From: Colwellia sp. 75C3
Lineage (GTDB): Bacteria > Pseudomonadota > Gammaproteobacteria > Enterobacterales > Alteromonadaceae
Length of the DNA: 64,000 bases
Assembly: GCF_002836255.1 (NCBI RefSeq)
Contig: NZ_PJAU01000056.1
Coordinates: forward strand, 122,140-186,139
Reading direction: 5' to 3'
Shown piece by piece: positions 28,136-38,214 of the stretch. Both the position numbers and the translations under genes were made by a program. A model generated the notes under the pieces. That model had not been told where the DNA came from and did not search any database. It worked only from the letters and a program-made list of their open reading frames with translations. Within the stretch, counting starts at the first letter, position 1. Each line of letters opens with the position of its first letter.

Positions 28136-28143
28136 ATGCGTAG
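28015..28143 (+). CDS. Short frame B: second truncated duplicate of the ilvH 5' end (42 aa)
   Basis: It is the same length and register as frame A, encoding MRRILAMLVMLTENEASSF and on. It overlaps frame A by 8 bp at its start and ilvH by 8 bp at its end (ATGCGTAG). Relative to frame A there are six substitutions, five changing the amino acid, so there is no sign of strong selection on the peptide sequence. Each unit also carries GGAGAAAGCC just ahead of the next ATG, so every copy brings its own ribosome binding site. Confidence 0.55.
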   Translation: MRRILAMLVMLTENEASSFSHVLNDSLFTKEDQHSIGESHNA

Positions 28144-28633
28144 AATTTTAGCTATATTGATGGAAAATGAACCTGGCTCATTATCACGAATCGTTGGATT
28201 ATTCTCTCAACGTGCTTTTAATATTGAAAGCTTAACGGTTGCGCCAACAGATGATAATAGTTTGTCTCGTATGACCATTGCCACTAAAGGTGACGACAAG
28301 GTTTTAGAGCAAATTGTTAAACAAGTAAATAAGCTTATTGACGTGATTAAAATTATCGATATCACCGACAGACAGCATATTGAACGTGAACTATTATTAG
28401 TAAAAGTAGCAGCTATGACAGATAAATCCCGAACTGAAGTAAAACGCATAACGGATATATTTCGCGGTAATATTATCGATATTGGCAAGCAAGTTTATAC
28501 GGTTCAACTCACCGGTAATGCTGAAAAGCTTAATGCCTTTATTAGTGCTCTACAGCATGAGACTGAAATTATTGAATCTGCCCGTTCAGGTTGTGTCGGT
28601 ATGGCTCGTGGTGATAAAGCATTGAGAATTTAA
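28136..28633 (+). CDS. ilvH: Acetolactate synthase small (regulatory) subunit
   Basis: IlvH gives valine feedback inhibition to the synthase. The 165 residues match the family length (E. coli 163). It has an N-terminal ACT domain (MRRILAILMENEPGSLSRIVGLFSQRAFNIESLTVAPT) and a C-terminal domain ending ARSGCVGMARGDKALRI. I chose the ATG at 28136. An upstream in-frame TTG at 28121 would add five residues, but GGAGAAAG fits the ATG better. Translation may be coupled to the short frame B that overlaps the start. Confidence 0.96.
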   Translation: MRRILAILMENEPGSLSRIVGLFSQRAFNIESLTVAPTDDNSLSRMTIATKGDDKVLEQIVKQVNKLIDVIKIIDITDRQHIERELLLVKVAAMTDKSRTEVKRITDIFRGNIIDIGKQVYTVQLTGNAEKLNAFISALQHETEIIESARSGCVGMARGDKALRI

Positions 28634-28685
28634 TCAATAAGGTGAAGTCGAAACGCTGATTTTGTTACAGAATATTGGTTACAGG

Positions 28686-28711
28686 AAAAAGAGGCTTTAT
28701 GCCTCTTTTTT
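28686..28711 (+). terminator. ilvIH operon terminator
   Basis: The stem AAAAAGAGGC / GCCTCTTTTTT with loop TTTAT is located 53 nt after ilvH. Confidence 0.88.
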
Positions 28712-28780
28712 ATTGCTGTATTTACTTTAGAGTAAGTTACATCGCCTATATTAGCGCACTAAACAAGATATAAATAATAA

Positions 28781-29620
28781 TCATATAGGAAAGCTAAATA
28801 ATAAACGAAAGGCACTGAAGTTTTTACTATAGCGGTAACTTAGCCCTAACCTTTCAATTCCAGCCCAAGAATAACCAATAGTTTCAGTAAAGTGCAAAGT
28901 AAAGCCAAACTCGACACTGTTAGTCAATGTCACATTTTCCTCTTCATCAAAACTTTGAATACTTGGGGTTAAAAAATCTACTTCGCTAAAGTACCAAAAT
29001 GCCATCGCAAAAACCCTTGGTTGAAATTGATAACCAAACATTTGATATTGTAATGGTAGCCCCACATCTATACCCGTTTGTATCGCAGCATAGGAATCTT
29101 TCGCGTCATAACCATTACCGTCATAACGTGCATAGTAAATTCTATTAGCCCATATAGCATCATAATTTTTTATATCAAAATTATAAAGTGCTGATATGCC
29201 TGAAGAGTGGATGTTAACGCCCTTCTTAGTCGTTAAATTTCGACCATAACCAATATCAATATAACTTTCTACATGCCAATTTTTGTTGTATTGATAGTTA
29301 AAAGCAAGCCCTGGAGTAAAGGTCACCGTACCCACTTCATCAGGAAAATCAAAGTTAGGTAAATCGGCTAAACCAAAATCAAAGAATCCGACAGAAATAG
29401 GTAAACGTAAACCGTAACTTGTTTTATCTTTCTGTCCTATTTCGTATGAGAAAGGCAAACTGATCAAACTAGCATGTTGCCCTGTGGTTTTATAAATACC
29501 ACTACCCAGGTAATTAGCATAAGCATAATGTACCGGTTCTATTTCTGCTGCTTTTACAGGAGTAACAGTAAGACTCAACAGCATAAAAAAGCTCACTATT
29601 ATAGCTAACGGTTTCTTCAC
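28781..29620 (-). CDS. Putative outer-membrane beta-barrel protein
   Basis: The 279-residue protein has a signal peptide (1-24, ending VKA). Alternating hydrophobic/aromatic strands run throughout (SYGLRLPISVGFFDF, FNYQYNKNWHVESYIDIGYG), and the C-terminus ends in aromatic-rich strands (FRLLFSFPI). This is typical of an outer-membrane barrel. I do not recognise a characterised family or substrate. The gene follows glnS but is separated from it by a strong terminator. Confidence 0.7.
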   Translation of the reverse strand: MKKPLAIIVSFFMLLSLTVTPVKAAEIEPVHYAYANYLGSGIYKTTGQHASLISLPFSYEIGQKDKTSYGLRLPISVGFFDFGLADLPNFDFPDEVGTVTFTPGLAFNYQYNKNWHVESYIDIGYGRNLTTKKGVNIHSSGISALYNFDIKNYDAIWANRIYYARYDGNGYDAKDSYAAIQTGIDVGLPLQYQMFGYQFQPRVFAMAFWYFSEVDFLTPSIQSFDEEENVTLTNSVEFGFTLHFTETIGYSWAGIERLGLSYRYSKNFSAFRLLFSFPI

Positions 29621-29675
29621 TCAATATGCTCGAACTAATGGTATGTAATTTATCTGTCACAATAGCAGATTTAGC

Positions 29676-29724
29676 AAAAAAAAAGCCAGTGGTGAGTTTA
29701 AATAACTCATCACTGACTTTTTTA
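29676..29724. terminator. Bidirectional terminator between glnS and the barrel protein gene
   Basis: A long stem AAGCCAGTGGTGAGTT / AACTCATCACTGACTT is flanked by A runs on one side and T runs on the other. It serves glnS on the minus strand. Confidence 0.8.
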
Positions 29725-29777
29725 ATAAATTACTGTAAATACTACAAATAAATTTACTGTGTTTTTACTAATTTATA

Positions 29778-31448
29778 TTACTGACTAATTTTAGCCCAGG
29801 TATCTCGTAAGCCAACCGTACGGTTGAAAATTAAAGCACCTGGCTCTTTAATATCATTATCTAAACAGAAATAGCCTTGGCGTTCAAACTGATATGCACA
29901 TTCAGGTTTTGCCTCTGCTAATGACGGTTCAACTTTAGCTCCGCTAATCGTCACTAAAGACTCAGGATTAATAACTGAATTAAAATCGTCTTCTGCTGCC
30001 GGGTTAGGCACGGTAAATAATCGGTCGTATAAACGTATTGTCGCATCAAGTGATTTAGTTGCATCAACCCAATGAATTACACCTTTAGGTTTAGTGCCAT
30101 CCGTTGGGTTTTTACCTAAAGTATCTTCATTGTAAGTACAGTAAACCGTTGTGACATTACCTTCTGCATCTTTATCGCAACGTGTTGCAGTAACCACGTA
30201 GGCACCACGTAAACGTACTGCTTTATCGATGACCAAACGTTTATACTTCTTGTTGGCTTCTTCTCTAAAATCTTCCGCTTCAATATAAAGCGTTTTAGAA
30301 AATGGCACAATACGTGTCCCTTGCTCGTCATCACTCGGGTGATTCTTAACAACAAGATCTTCACTTTTGTCTTCAGGGTAATTTTCAATCACTAATTTAA
30401 TCGGATCTAAAACAGCCATTGCTCGGGGCGCATTATCATTTAAATCTTCACGGATACACGCTTCTAAAACACTCATCTCAATAGTGTTTTCCATTTTAGT
30501 TACACCAATTCGCTTGGCAAACTCTCGCATTGACGCAGGTGTATAACCTCGACGACGAAAAGCGGCAATCGTTGGCATACGTGGATCATCCCAGCTATCA
30601 ACTAACTTTTCTTCTACCAAAGTATTTAGCTTACGCTTACTCATCAAGGTGTATTCAAGGTTTAGGCGAGAAAACTCATACTGATGTGGCGTACTTGGTA
30701 CTGAAACGTTTTCAATTACCCAATCGTATAAACGGCGGTTATCTTGAAATTCTAACGTACAAAGAGAATGAGTAATGCCTTCTATTGCATCAGATAAACA
30801 ATGGGTAAAGTCATACATTGGATAAATGCACCACTTATCACCCGTTTGGTGATGATGAGCAAAACGTACGCGATAAATAATAGGATCACGCAAGCACATA
30901 AAGCTTGAAGTCATATCAATTTTCGCGCGCAAAGAACAAATACCTTCTTCAAACTCACCATTTTTCATTTTGGCAAATAAGGCTAAATTTTCTTCTACAG
31001 AGGTATCGCGATAAGGGCTATTTTTACCTGGTTTATTCAAAGTACCACGATATTCACGTGTTTCATCGCCATTTAAGAAACAAACATACGCCAAACCTTT
31101 TTCGATAAGTTCTACCGCAAAACCATGTAACTGATCAAAGTAATTAGAAGAGTAGTTAATCTCTCCTGCCCACTCAAAACCTAACCACTTTACATCTTTT
31201 TGAATAGCATGAACGTAATCGATATCTTCTTTTTCAGGGTTAGTATCATCAAAACGTAGATTACATAAACCGTTATAATCTTGGGCAATACCAAAGCTCA
31301 AACAAATAGCTTTAGCATGACCTATATGTAAAAAACCATTAGGCTCTGGAGGGAAACGTGTTTGCACACTGGTGTGCTTACCGCTAGCCAAATCTGCATC
31401 AATGATATTACGAATAAAGTTTGTTGGGCGGTTTTCGGTATCCGACAT
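29778..31448 (-). CDS. glnS: Glutaminyl-tRNA synthetase
   Basis: This class I synthetase of 556 residues charges tRNA-Gln directly. It has [16 protein letters not shown] with the HIGH motif (about 33-48), the [10 protein letters not shown] motif in place of KMSKS, and the C-terminal beta-barrel anticodon-binding region ([16 protein letters not shown]...[20 protein letters not shown]). The N-terminus [23 protein letters not shown] is typical. The gene is monocistronic, with its own terminator. Confidence 0.98.
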   Translation of the reverse strand: MSDTENRPTNFIRNIIDADLASGKHTSVQTRFPPEPNGFLHIGHAKAICLSFGIAQDYNGLCNLRFDDTNPEKEDIDYVHAIQKDVKWLGFEWAGEINYSSNYFDQLHGFAVELIEKGLAYVCFLNGDETREYRGTLNKPGKNSPYRDTSVEENLALFAKMKNGEFEEGICSLRAKIDMTSSFMCLRDPIIYRVRFAHHHQTGDKWCIYPMYDFTHCLSDAIEGITHSLCTLEFQDNRRLYDWVIENVSVPSTPHQYEFSRLNLEYTLMSKRKLNTLVEEKLVDSWDDPRMPTIAAFRRRGYTPASMREFAKRIGVTKMENTIEMSVLEACIREDLNDNAPRAMAVLDPIKLVIENYPEDKSEDLVVKNHPSDDEQGTRIVPFSKTLYIEAEDFREEANKKYKRLVIDKAVRLRGAYVVTATRCDKDAEGNVTTVYCTYNEDTLGKNPTDGTKPKGVIHWVDATKSLDATIRLYDRLFTVPNPAAEDDFNSVINPESLVTISGAKVEPSLAEAKPECAYQFERQGYFCLDNDIKEPGALIFNRTVGLRDTWAKISQ

Positions 31449-31714
31449 GAAAATAAACCTCTGAAAATAACCTAATACACTCGGATTAATTTATTAGTCC
31501 GATGGGTATAAAGCTGGATATAAAGTACGTTTAACGCACCAAGATAAGCGGCATTATAGCAAGTGTTTACGGGGGAGAATAGCGTTAGATAAGAGTAAAT
31601 TACTTAATTATAAAAGTGGCTGAATATTCGCTCACAACTCACTCAACATAATCTAATAGTAGCTAAACACTCTTCCAGCCATACTCTTATTTAAACCGAT
31701 AACCACAGCTAAAG

Positions 31715-34700
31715 TTAAAGGTTATCGGCATATTTGTTTAACACCATGAGTGAATTAGTTTTTAATTCGTCAAGCATTAGTAACTGATTTTCACTTAGCG
31801 GTTCGGCTTGGCAATGTGATTCTAAGTGATGGCATAGCTGATATAACCTAACTAAGCCTAAAGCAATAGCTGCGCCTTTGAGTTTATGAAGCTTTTGCTG
31901 TTGCTCACTCATTGTTAAGTTAGCAAAGTCACGATATTCATTGTTAACTTGTTGGCAAAATAACAACGCCAGTTGTTTTACTTTATCACTGCCTAAATAC
32001 TCAATATCTTGATTTGGGATTTCAGCATCAAATAACAACCCATTGCTATCATCGTTGTCACTCTCTTCACTTAATAAATCATTGTTCTTTATAACGTCTG
32101 CCACGGTATCTATACTTAAATTTAAGCCCTCACCTTCTTCAGTTATTGCAGTCGTACCATTTTCAAGGCGCTGATTGAGTAAGCCGGTAACATTTAACAT
32201 CACTTGAGCAATGCTTGGTTTTAGCTTTTTCATTTGCACCGGTTTTGCGACAAAACCATCAAAACCTGAAGCGATAAACTTAGCAATATCTTCATTAAAA
32301 ACATGCGCTGATACCGCAATAGTTTTAAAATGTTCTTCTCTTGATTTCGCTATTGCTTTAAGTTTCTTGGAAAGCTCTACACCATCAATATCGGGTAAAT
32401 TAATATCGAGTAAGGCTAAATCATACTGGTTTTCTAACATGCATTTTAGTGCGCTAGTGCCATCGCTAGCGGCTGTTACGCTATGGCCAAGCTTACCAAC
32501 CAAAGCACAGGCAACATCAAGGTTGATTTCATTATCTTCAACAATCAATACCTTATAACGTTGTGATAACTCTTTTAATGGCATATTTACTGGCATCGTT
32601 ATTATTTGTTGTGCAGCAATAGATTCAGAACATGCTTTTTCAATCGGTATACTAAAGGAGAAACAACTGCCTCTATTTTCTTCACTCTGCAGAGATAAAT
32701 GGCCTTTCATTGCACTCACTAAACGCTGACATATTGCCAAACCTAAGCCCGTACCGGTTGCCGTTTGTAAGTTCGCTACCTGAGTAAAGGCCTGAAAGAC
32801 ACCGCCTTGCTTATCCTTAGCAATACCACAACCGGTATCTGTCACCGAAAAGGTGATATTTGCAGAGCCATTTTTACTTTCATCACTGCTTGATATTGAT
32901 AAGACAATACTCCCCCTCGATGTGAACTTGATGGCGTTATTAATCAAGTTTATTAAGACTTGCCGTAACTTACCCAAATCAGCAAGGCGCCAAGCGTCAA
33001 GATTATCTCCTATTTCAAAGCGTAATATTAACGCCTTATTGCTCGCCCTAGCTTGCATTAAATGAATAACATCTTGTCCTAGCCTCGCTAAATCAATAGC
33101 GCGATAAGAGAGTTCAATATGCCCTGCCTCTATTTTAGAGTAATCAAGAATATCATTGAGAATATCGAGTAAGCTTTCTCCTGAATACAGAATAGTCTGG
33201 GCATATTTAGCTTGTTCTGGCGTAAGCGTGGTATCAGTTAATCGCTCTAACGTACCAATCATGCCATTCATTGGTGTACGTATTTCATGGCTCATACTGG
33301 CCAAAAAGACTGACTTAGCTCTATTGGCTTGCTCTGCTTGTTGTTTGGCTAAGGCATGTGCTTCAGACTCATTATTTAACTTTTCATTGGTAGATATTAA
33401 CTCTTGAGTTCGAGCATTAATTAGTTGTTCAAGATTTTCTTTGTGTAAGCGTAATTCTTTTTCTGTCTGACGTTGCTCATTTTCAAGTTGCTGCTTTTTA
33501 ATGGCATTCTCTCTAAAAACATCGAGTGCATCGGCCATATATTTTAACTCTTCATCGTTTGATGATTCAACAGTGACTTCAAGATCGCCAGCTGCCAGCT
33601 TTTCAATTGCATCGGTGTGTTTTTGTAATTTAAACACAATGCCTTGATATACAACTTTCCACATCACAAATATGATAACGATAAGTGATAATAACGTGGT
33701 GATTAAAAAAACATTCTGCGACCAAGAAACCAGCTTTTGATGTTGAAAACTGGTTTGCTTAGCTAACTCACCTTGACGTTTAATTAAGCTCAAAATTTCT
33801 TGATTTAATTGGTCTAACTGATTAGAAATATGCTGATGTAATAAATTTTGTTTTTGTTCTAATTCAATCGCTCTTTGTTGATAGACAATAAAATTGTCAA
33901 ATAATTTCAGTTTATCTAGCGCTGAACGAGCTAAGTTAAATCGGTAGGGATCAGTAATGGCATTTACTAAATGGTGTATTAATAACAAATGGGCATTTTT
34001 TTCATTCGCAAGTTCACTGAGTGGTTGATATTGCTTCGAGGTAATAACTAAATTGGCAATTTGTTCTAGTTCCAACGCATGTCGTTCTAACGCGGCCATC
34101 TTATCAAGCAGGTTAAGATCCTCATCAATGATTAAATCAATATCGTGCTGCGCTTGTTCGAGTTTATCCTTCTGCTCAATCAAATCATAAAGCCCTGATA
34201 AACGGACTAAAGCAAATGTACTGGCATTCGCCACTTGTGATTGAGATAACACTGAAATTTCATGTACCGACGTTTTCACTATAAAAAAAGTTTCATCAAG
34301 CTGTTGTTGATTAGTAATTTTATCTTTAGCATAACCATCAAGTTGCTCAATATCTTGAGTAATTTCATTCTTTAGTGCTAATAAATCGACTAATTTTTCA
34401 TTATTAATATTGAGTAATGCAAGGGCTGAAAATTTATCTTCAATAGCTAGATTAAGCAGCACTAGTTGTTGGCTGTTTTTTTGTCGCTGTGCTTCATCTG
34501 TGGTGTTTTTTAATAACGTGGTCGCGTGAGTTATTTTCAAGCTAATATTTGCCAACTCTCGGGCACTTGAGAGTGTCGGTAATGTTTGTTGCGTTATGGT
34601 ATCGCCGGTACTTGCAATAAGGCTAAGACCATTCCATGCAACGATACTGACAAACAATAACAAACCAGCTACAAAGCTAAAGGCAAATAATAATTTGTTA

Positions 34701-34723
34701 CCTATACTTCGACGAAAGTGCAA
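31715..34723 (-). CDS. torS: TMAO-responsive hybrid sensor kinase TorS
   Basis: The 1002-residue tripartite kinase has TM1 (about 9-31) and a large helical periplasmic sensor (about 32-340). TM2 (about 340-362), a HAMP region, and a HisKA domain with His479 in [12 protein letters not shown] follow. The HATPase domain has [17 protein letters not shown] and GTGLGLAI. The receiver acceptor is Asp773 in [13 protein letters not shown], and the Hpt His946 lies in [12 protein letters not shown]. The His-Asp-His order is that of TorS. It is divergent from torT with 53 bp between, matching the TorT-TorS sensing pair: TorT binds TMAO in the periplasm and TorS relays phosphate to TorR. Confidence 0.93.
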   Translation of the reverse strand: MHFRRSIGNKLLFAFSFVAGLLLFVSIVAWNGLSLIASTGDTITQQTLPTLSSARELANISLKITHATTLLKNTTDEAQRQKNSQQLVLLNLAIEDKFSALALLNINNEKLVDLLALKNEITQDIEQLDGYAKDKITNQQQLDETFFIVKTSVHEISVLSQSQVANASTFALVRLSGLYDLIEQKDKLEQAQHDIDLIIDEDLNLLDKMAALERHALELEQIANLVITSKQYQPLSELANEKNAHLLLIHHLVNAITDPYRFNLARSALDKLKLFDNFIVYQQRAIELEQKQNLLHQHISNQLDQLNQEILSLIKRQGELAKQTSFQHQKLVSWSQNVFLITTLLSLIVIIFVMWKVVYQGIVFKLQKHTDAIEKLAAGDLEVTVESSNDEELKYMADALDVFRENAIKKQQLENEQRQTEKELRLHKENLEQLINARTQELISTNEKLNNESEAHALAKQQAEQANRAKSVFLASMSHEIRTPMNGMIGTLERLTDTTLTPEQAKYAQTILYSGESLLDILNDILDYSKIEAGHIELSYRAIDLARLGQDVIHLMQARASNKALILRFEIGDNLDAWRLADLGKLRQVLINLINNAIKFTSRGSIVLSISSSDESKNGSANITFSVTDTGCGIAKDKQGGVFQAFTQVANLQTATGTGLGLAICQRLVSAMKGHLSLQSEENRGSCFSFSIPIEKACSESIAAQQIITMPVNMPLKELSQRYKVLIVEDNEINLDVACALVGKLGHSVTAASDGTSALKCMLENQYDLALLDINLPDIDGVELSKKLKAIAKSREEHFKTIAVSAHVFNEDIAKFIASGFDGFVAKPVQMKKLKPSIAQVMLNVTGLLNQRLENGTTAITEEGEGLNLSIDTVADVIKNNDLLSEESDNDDSNGLLFDAEIPNQDIEYLGSDKVKQLALLFCQQVNNEYRDFANLTMSEQQQKLHKLKGAAIALGLVRLYQLCHHLESHCQAEPLSENQLLMLDELKTNSLMVLNKYADNL

Positions 34724-34776
34724 TGTAATATCCTCTTTTACTGAGCGATTAATTAGTTTTTAAATAGAGTTTCTTT

Positions 34777-35793
34777 GTGAAAATATCTTTAATTTTACTG
34801 CTAACCATGGTTAATTCTTTACTTTTTCTGTCACCCGCAGCTTATTCTGCTGAAGCGGTGACAAAGAGTAAACAGCCAATGCACAAAATAAAAATCTGTG
34901 CTGTCTATCCTCACCTGAAAGATTCTTATTGGCTTAGTATCAATTTTGGCATGACTGAACAAGCAAAACAAAGTTCAATTGAGTTAAAAGTGCTTGAAGC
35001 GGGTGGTTATCAAAATACTAATGAACAGTTAAAACAAATAGAACAATGCATTCACTGGCAAGCAAGTGCAATATTAATTGGCTCAGTTAATTTTGAGCAA
35101 TTGAATCAAAAGCTTGCACAAGTAAACCAGCATACGCCAATTTTTGCCTTAGTAAATGAAATTTCGCCAAAAAGCATTACAGGAAGAACAGGCGTCTCCT
35201 GGTATCAAATGGGCTATAAATTAGGAGAGTACCTGGTTAAAAGGCACAAAATAAAAGCTAACCAATCTCCTGCTCAGCTTGCTTGGTTTCCAGGACCTAA
35301 AAGTGGTGGTGGTAGTTCACAATCAACAAAAGGTTTACAAGCGGCCCTAGCGCACAGCAATATCGGAATAGTGACGATACAGCACGGTTTAAATGAAAAA
35401 ATCACCCAATTCTCTTTACTAAAAAGTACCTTGAAAAAATATAAAAACATCGATTACTTAGCGGGTAATGCGGTCATGGCTGAAATGGCAATTAATGAAG
35501 TTGCGCAATTAGCTAAAGATCAGCAACCCAAAATCCTTAGCCATTATCTTAGTCACGGGGTGTATAGAGGCATAAAGCGTCAAAAAATCTTAATGGCGAA
35601 TTCAGACCAGATGGTATTACAGGGGAGAATGGCCATCAATCAAGCTGTCACTTATTTGTTAACCGGTAAATTAAAAGCAGACCAAGGCCCTGAAATTATC
35701 ACTCTAGACCAAAGCAATATAAATACACTGGATGCTGAGTTATCCTTATCACCCAGTCATTTTAAACCTATTTATCGGGTTAATAATAATTAA
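34777..35793 (+). CDS. torT: Periplasmic TMAO-binding protein TorT
   Basis: The 338-residue type I periplasmic-binding-fold protein has a signal peptide (1-24, ending AYSA) and the TorT-like segments KICAVYPHLKDSYWLSINFGM and FPGPKSGGGSSQSTKGLQAAL. The start is GTG; an internal ATG at codon 11 would cut the signal peptide short. TorT presents TMAO to the TorS sensor domain. It is convergent with torR (18 bp apart) and divergent from torS. Confidence 0.92.
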   Translation: MKISLILLLTMVNSLLFLSPAAYSAEAVTKSKQPMHKIKICAVYPHLKDSYWLSINFGMTEQAKQSSIELKVLEAGGYQNTNEQLKQIEQCIHWQASAILIGSVNFEQLNQKLAQVNQHTPIFALVNEISPKSITGRTGVSWYQMGYKLGEYLVKRHKIKANQSPAQLAWFPGPKSGGGSSQSTKGLQAALAHSNIGIVTIQHGLNEKITQFSLLKSTLKKYKNIDYLAGNAVMAEMAINEVAQLAKDQQPKILSHYLSHGVYRGIKRQKILMANSDQMVLQGRMAINQAVTYLLTGKLKADQGPEIITLDQSNINTLDAELSLSPSHFKPIYRVNNN

Positions 35794-35811
35794 CATTAAC
35801 AATAACTTAAC

Positions 35812-36540
35812 TTAACTTACGTCAGCAGCAAATAAGTAGCCTTCACCATGAATAGTGATAAAAATTTGTGGTTCTTTGGCATTATCTTCAATTTTATTAC
35901 GTAATCGTCGAACAAGTACATCGATAGTTCTATCATTCGGGGCATCAACACGATGATCAATAAGATTAAGTAATCGATCCCGATTTAGTACCCTACTTGG
36001 GTTAGCAACAAAAGCGACTAACATGTCATATTCAGCTTTAGTCAACTTCACTGGGACATTGTTTTTGAGTAGTTTACGCTTAGGAATATCAAACGTGCAT
36101 TGGCCAAAACGAAATAAATCATCATCTTCAATTGGCGTCGCTTGCGTTGTAATCGCCGGCATTTGTTCAGTCAAAGAAATTCGCCATAAAATATTTTTAA
36201 CTCTAACTAATAGCTCCCTTAATTCAAACGGCTTAGTAACATAATCATCTGCGCCCATTTCTAAGCCGATTATTTTATCTATAGAGTCAGTACGACCCGT
36301 CACCAATATAATGCCTATATTAGAACGACTACGTAAATTGCGCGTGATCATCAAACCATCTTCATCCGGCAGATTAATATCTAACATGACTAAATCAATG
36401 TGATGCTTTTCTAATACCACATCCATTTGTGTTTTATTTTCTGCTTCACTTACCTGATAGCCGGCATGTTGAAAATAACCGACCAACTTGGCTCGCGTTA
36501 TCGCTTCATCTTCAACCACTAAAATATGTTTATTGTTCAA
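35812..36540 (-). CDS. torR: Response regulator TorR
   Basis: The 242-residue OmpR-family regulator has a receiver domain (Asp about 54 in LVMLDINLPDEDG, KPFELRELLVR) and a C-terminal winged helix (FDIPKRKLLKNNVPVKLTKAEYDMLVAF...DRTIDVLVRRLRNKIE). In E. coli TorR activates torCAD by binding direct repeats of CTGTTCATAT (tor boxes). Sites of that kind lie ahead of torF and torE here. The gene lies next to torT and torS, as expected for the cognate system. Confidence 0.94.
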   Translation of the reverse strand: MNNKHILVVEDEAITRAKLVGYFQHAGYQVSEAENKTQMDVVLEKHHIDLVMLDINLPDEDGLMITRNLRSRSNIGIILVTGRTDSIDKIIGLEMGADDYVTKPFELRELLVRVKNILWRISLTEQMPAITTQATPIEDDDLFRFGQCTFDIPKRKLLKNNVPVKLTKAEYDMLVAFVANPSRVLNRDRLLNLIDHRVDAPNDRTIDVLVRRLRNKIEDNAKEPQIFITIHGEGYLFAADVS

Positions 36541-36564
36541 GCTTTATTTCCTATTAGCTTATTT

Positions 36565-36816
36565 ATACCAAGTACATTAATTAATTGACCACTTAGCGAG
36601 AGTTAAAAGGCTTAGAGGCAAGGCATTGATTGAAATTAATAACGACGCATGTAAGCCTTTACCTTTAATTAGGCACTCGCCCTTTGGGAGTTCATTAGCA
36701 AACTAATAACGGCACAAAATTAAATAAATATAGAATAACTATGTTTAAGTAATTTCGCTTGTTCTAAGTTGGCTAATACAACTCGACGTTGATCAATTAA
36801 TTAGCGTAATTGGTAT
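36565..36816. repeat. MITE-like palindromic element, 252 bp
   Basis: Terminal inverted repeats of about 30 bp (ATACCAAGTACATTAATTAA and onward on the left, ATACCAATTACGCTAATTAA on the right) agree at nearly all positions. An inner pair (GCGAGAGTTAAAAGGCTTA / GTAAGCCTTTACCTTTAAT) is also inverted. It has no coding capacity. It occupies most of the torR-torF intergenic region and stops about 33 bp before the tor-box-like sites. Related sequences occur at 45225, 52504 and 55844. Confidence 0.75.
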
Positions 36817-36848
36817 TATCAAAAATCGAGTAACATTTTTACATATTG

Positions 36849-36879
36849 CGTTCATTTAACTACACAACGCTGTTCATAA
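36849..36879 (+). promoter_or_regulatory. Tor-box-like sites upstream of torF
   Basis: CTGTTCATAA at 36870-36879 matches the E. coli tor box CTGTTCATAT at nine of ten positions. A weaker copy, CGTTCATTTA, begins at 36849, two helical turns upstream. This direct-repeat spacing suggests TorR control of the porin. Confidence 0.6.
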
Positions 36880-36947
36880 CTGACCGTTACAATAACTCAA
36901 TCAACAAATAGTTTATCTGATGTATATCAATCTTGGAGTTCTAAGTT

Positions 36948-37709
36948 ATGAGTAAAATAATAAACACAGCAAATCGTCTTCTAGTTGGCACCATGTTACT
37001 AACTTGCCCTTTTTTAGCAAGTAGCGAAGAAAGTAAAGAAACATTATTTAATGGCACCTTCAGTGGATCGTTAGAAATGGCCTCTGATTATGTTTTCCGT
37101 GGTGAGTCAGAAACAGCCGATGGTGACATTCCTGCTATTAAAGGTAGCTTTACTTGGACGCATGAAGATGGTGTTTATGCCGGTGTATTCGGCGCAACCA
37201 ATAAATTTGAATCGTCACCTGATATAAGAGCAGTGCTTGCGCCTTATATTGGAAAATTCGGCACCTTTGGTGATACCGACATTAGCTACAATGTTTTTGT
37301 ATTCCACTATACCTATCCTGGTGTTGAAAACATGGATTACACCGAACTTTGGATGGAAGTTGCTAAAGATTTTGGTCCGGTAAACATGAAGCTTGAAATA
37401 ACCCCAACACTAAATGACTGGTTTGGTGTTGAAGGCTGGAGTGGCGTTAACTATGCCATTCACCCAAGTACCACCTTTGATAATGGCATAAAAGTGTCGG
37501 GCTCTGTTGGTTATCAGGAGCTATCTGGTGAAGGTGCTGAAGGCTGGACTCACTGGAACTTAGGTATGAGTAAGAATTTATATGGCTTAAATGTTGATGT
37601 ACGTTATCACGACTCTGATGTTGATAGTTCCCATAAAGTTTACGGGTCAGAAGAAGGACAAAAGATATTTGACCAACGTTTTGTTTTTAGTGTCAGCAAA
37701 AGCTTCTAG
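36948..37709 (+). CDS. torF: TorF-family porin
   Basis: The 253-residue outer-membrane barrel of the TorF (gcw_chp) family has a signal peptide (about 1-27). FSGSLEMASDYVFRGESETADGDIPAIKGSFTW is the family hallmark, with the 'ASDYVFRG' opening strand, and the C-terminus ends FVFSVSKSF. It lies between torR and torECAD with tor-box-like sites in its promoter region. It is therefore probably induced by TMAO to let substrate into the periplasm. It has its own terminator at 37757-37786. Confidence 0.85.
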   Translation: MSKIINTANRLLVGTMLLTCPFLASSEESKETLFNGTFSGSLEMASDYVFRGESETADGDIPAIKGSFTWTHEDGVYAGVFGATNKFESSPDIRAVLAPYIGKFGTFGDTDISYNVFVFHYTYPGVENMDYTELWMEVAKDFGPVNMKLEITPTLNDWFGVEGWSGVNYAIHPSTTFDNGIKVSGSVGYQELSGEGAEGWTHWNLGMSKNLYGLNVDVRYHDSDVDSSHKVYGSEEGQKIFDQRFVFSVSKSF

Positions 37710-37756
37710 TGCTGAATTCTCAATAATTCATAGATCATATTTGACCCAATTTAAAG

Positions 37757-37786
37757 CAGCTGAACCTAAAGGTTAAGCTGTTTTTT
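37757..37786 (+). terminator. torF terminator
   Basis: CAGCTGAACC / GGTTAAGCTG (one mismatch) followed by TTTTTT. It separates torF from torECAD, so the porin and reductase genes have separate transcripts. Confidence 0.8.
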
Positions 37787-37884
37787 ATTGCTGCTAAAGC
37801 ATTTTAAGCGTTCCTCTCCCCCCAAAAAATTCTTACCAAATACCGTGATGTCTCACTTCGAGACTTAATTAATGCAACAGAATA

Positions 37885-37895
37885 CTGTTCATATT
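37885..37895 (+). promoter_or_regulatory. Tor box upstream of torECAD
   Basis: CTGTTCATATT at 37885-37895 is a perfect match to the E. coli tor box CTGTTCATAT. It lies 110 bp ahead of the torE start, and TorR would activate torECAD from here. Confidence 0.75.
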
Positions 37896-38004
37896 TTTTC
37901 ACAATTTTACCCAAGCTGACATTTACCCCTTCATCGTCATTCATATCACTTAACTATAATAAACTATCAAACCAATTCCTCTAATGAATGACAGGAGTTT
38001 CAGC

Positions 38005-38178
38005 ATGACAACGAAACAAATAGATCAAGAAGAAAGTAAAAAAAGAAAGCGTAAAGAGCTCAAAGCACTAGGTTTTATTATTGTGGTGTTATTTCCCATG
38101 TTAAGTGTTTTCGCTGTCGGTGGTTATGGTCTGATTATTTGGTTAATGCAAATATTCGGCGGCGTAACACCTCATTAA
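38005..38178 (+). CDS. torE: TorE small membrane protein
   Basis: This 57-residue protein has a charged, Lys-rich N-terminus and one transmembrane helix (LGFIIVVLFPMLSVFAVGGYGLIIW, in about residues 24-48). I chose the ATG at 38005, which has a perfect AGGAG seven bases upstream, over the ATG at 37984. In Shewanella, torE precedes torCAD and is linked to the TMAO respiration chain. It is the first gene of torECAD here, 36 bp ahead of torC. Confidence 0.88.
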   Translation: MTTKQIDQEESKKRKRKELKALGFIIVVLFPMLSVFAVGGYGLIIWLMQIFGGVTPH

Positions 38179-38214
38179 TATTACGATAAAACGATAAGAA
38201 ATAAGGAATATACA

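Noticed and set aside
36585..36600. TTGACCACTTAGCGAG as a RutR-like operator near torF
   Set aside because: Only the left half matches. The sequence is part of the terminal repeat of the MITE-like element, and the other arm is absent.
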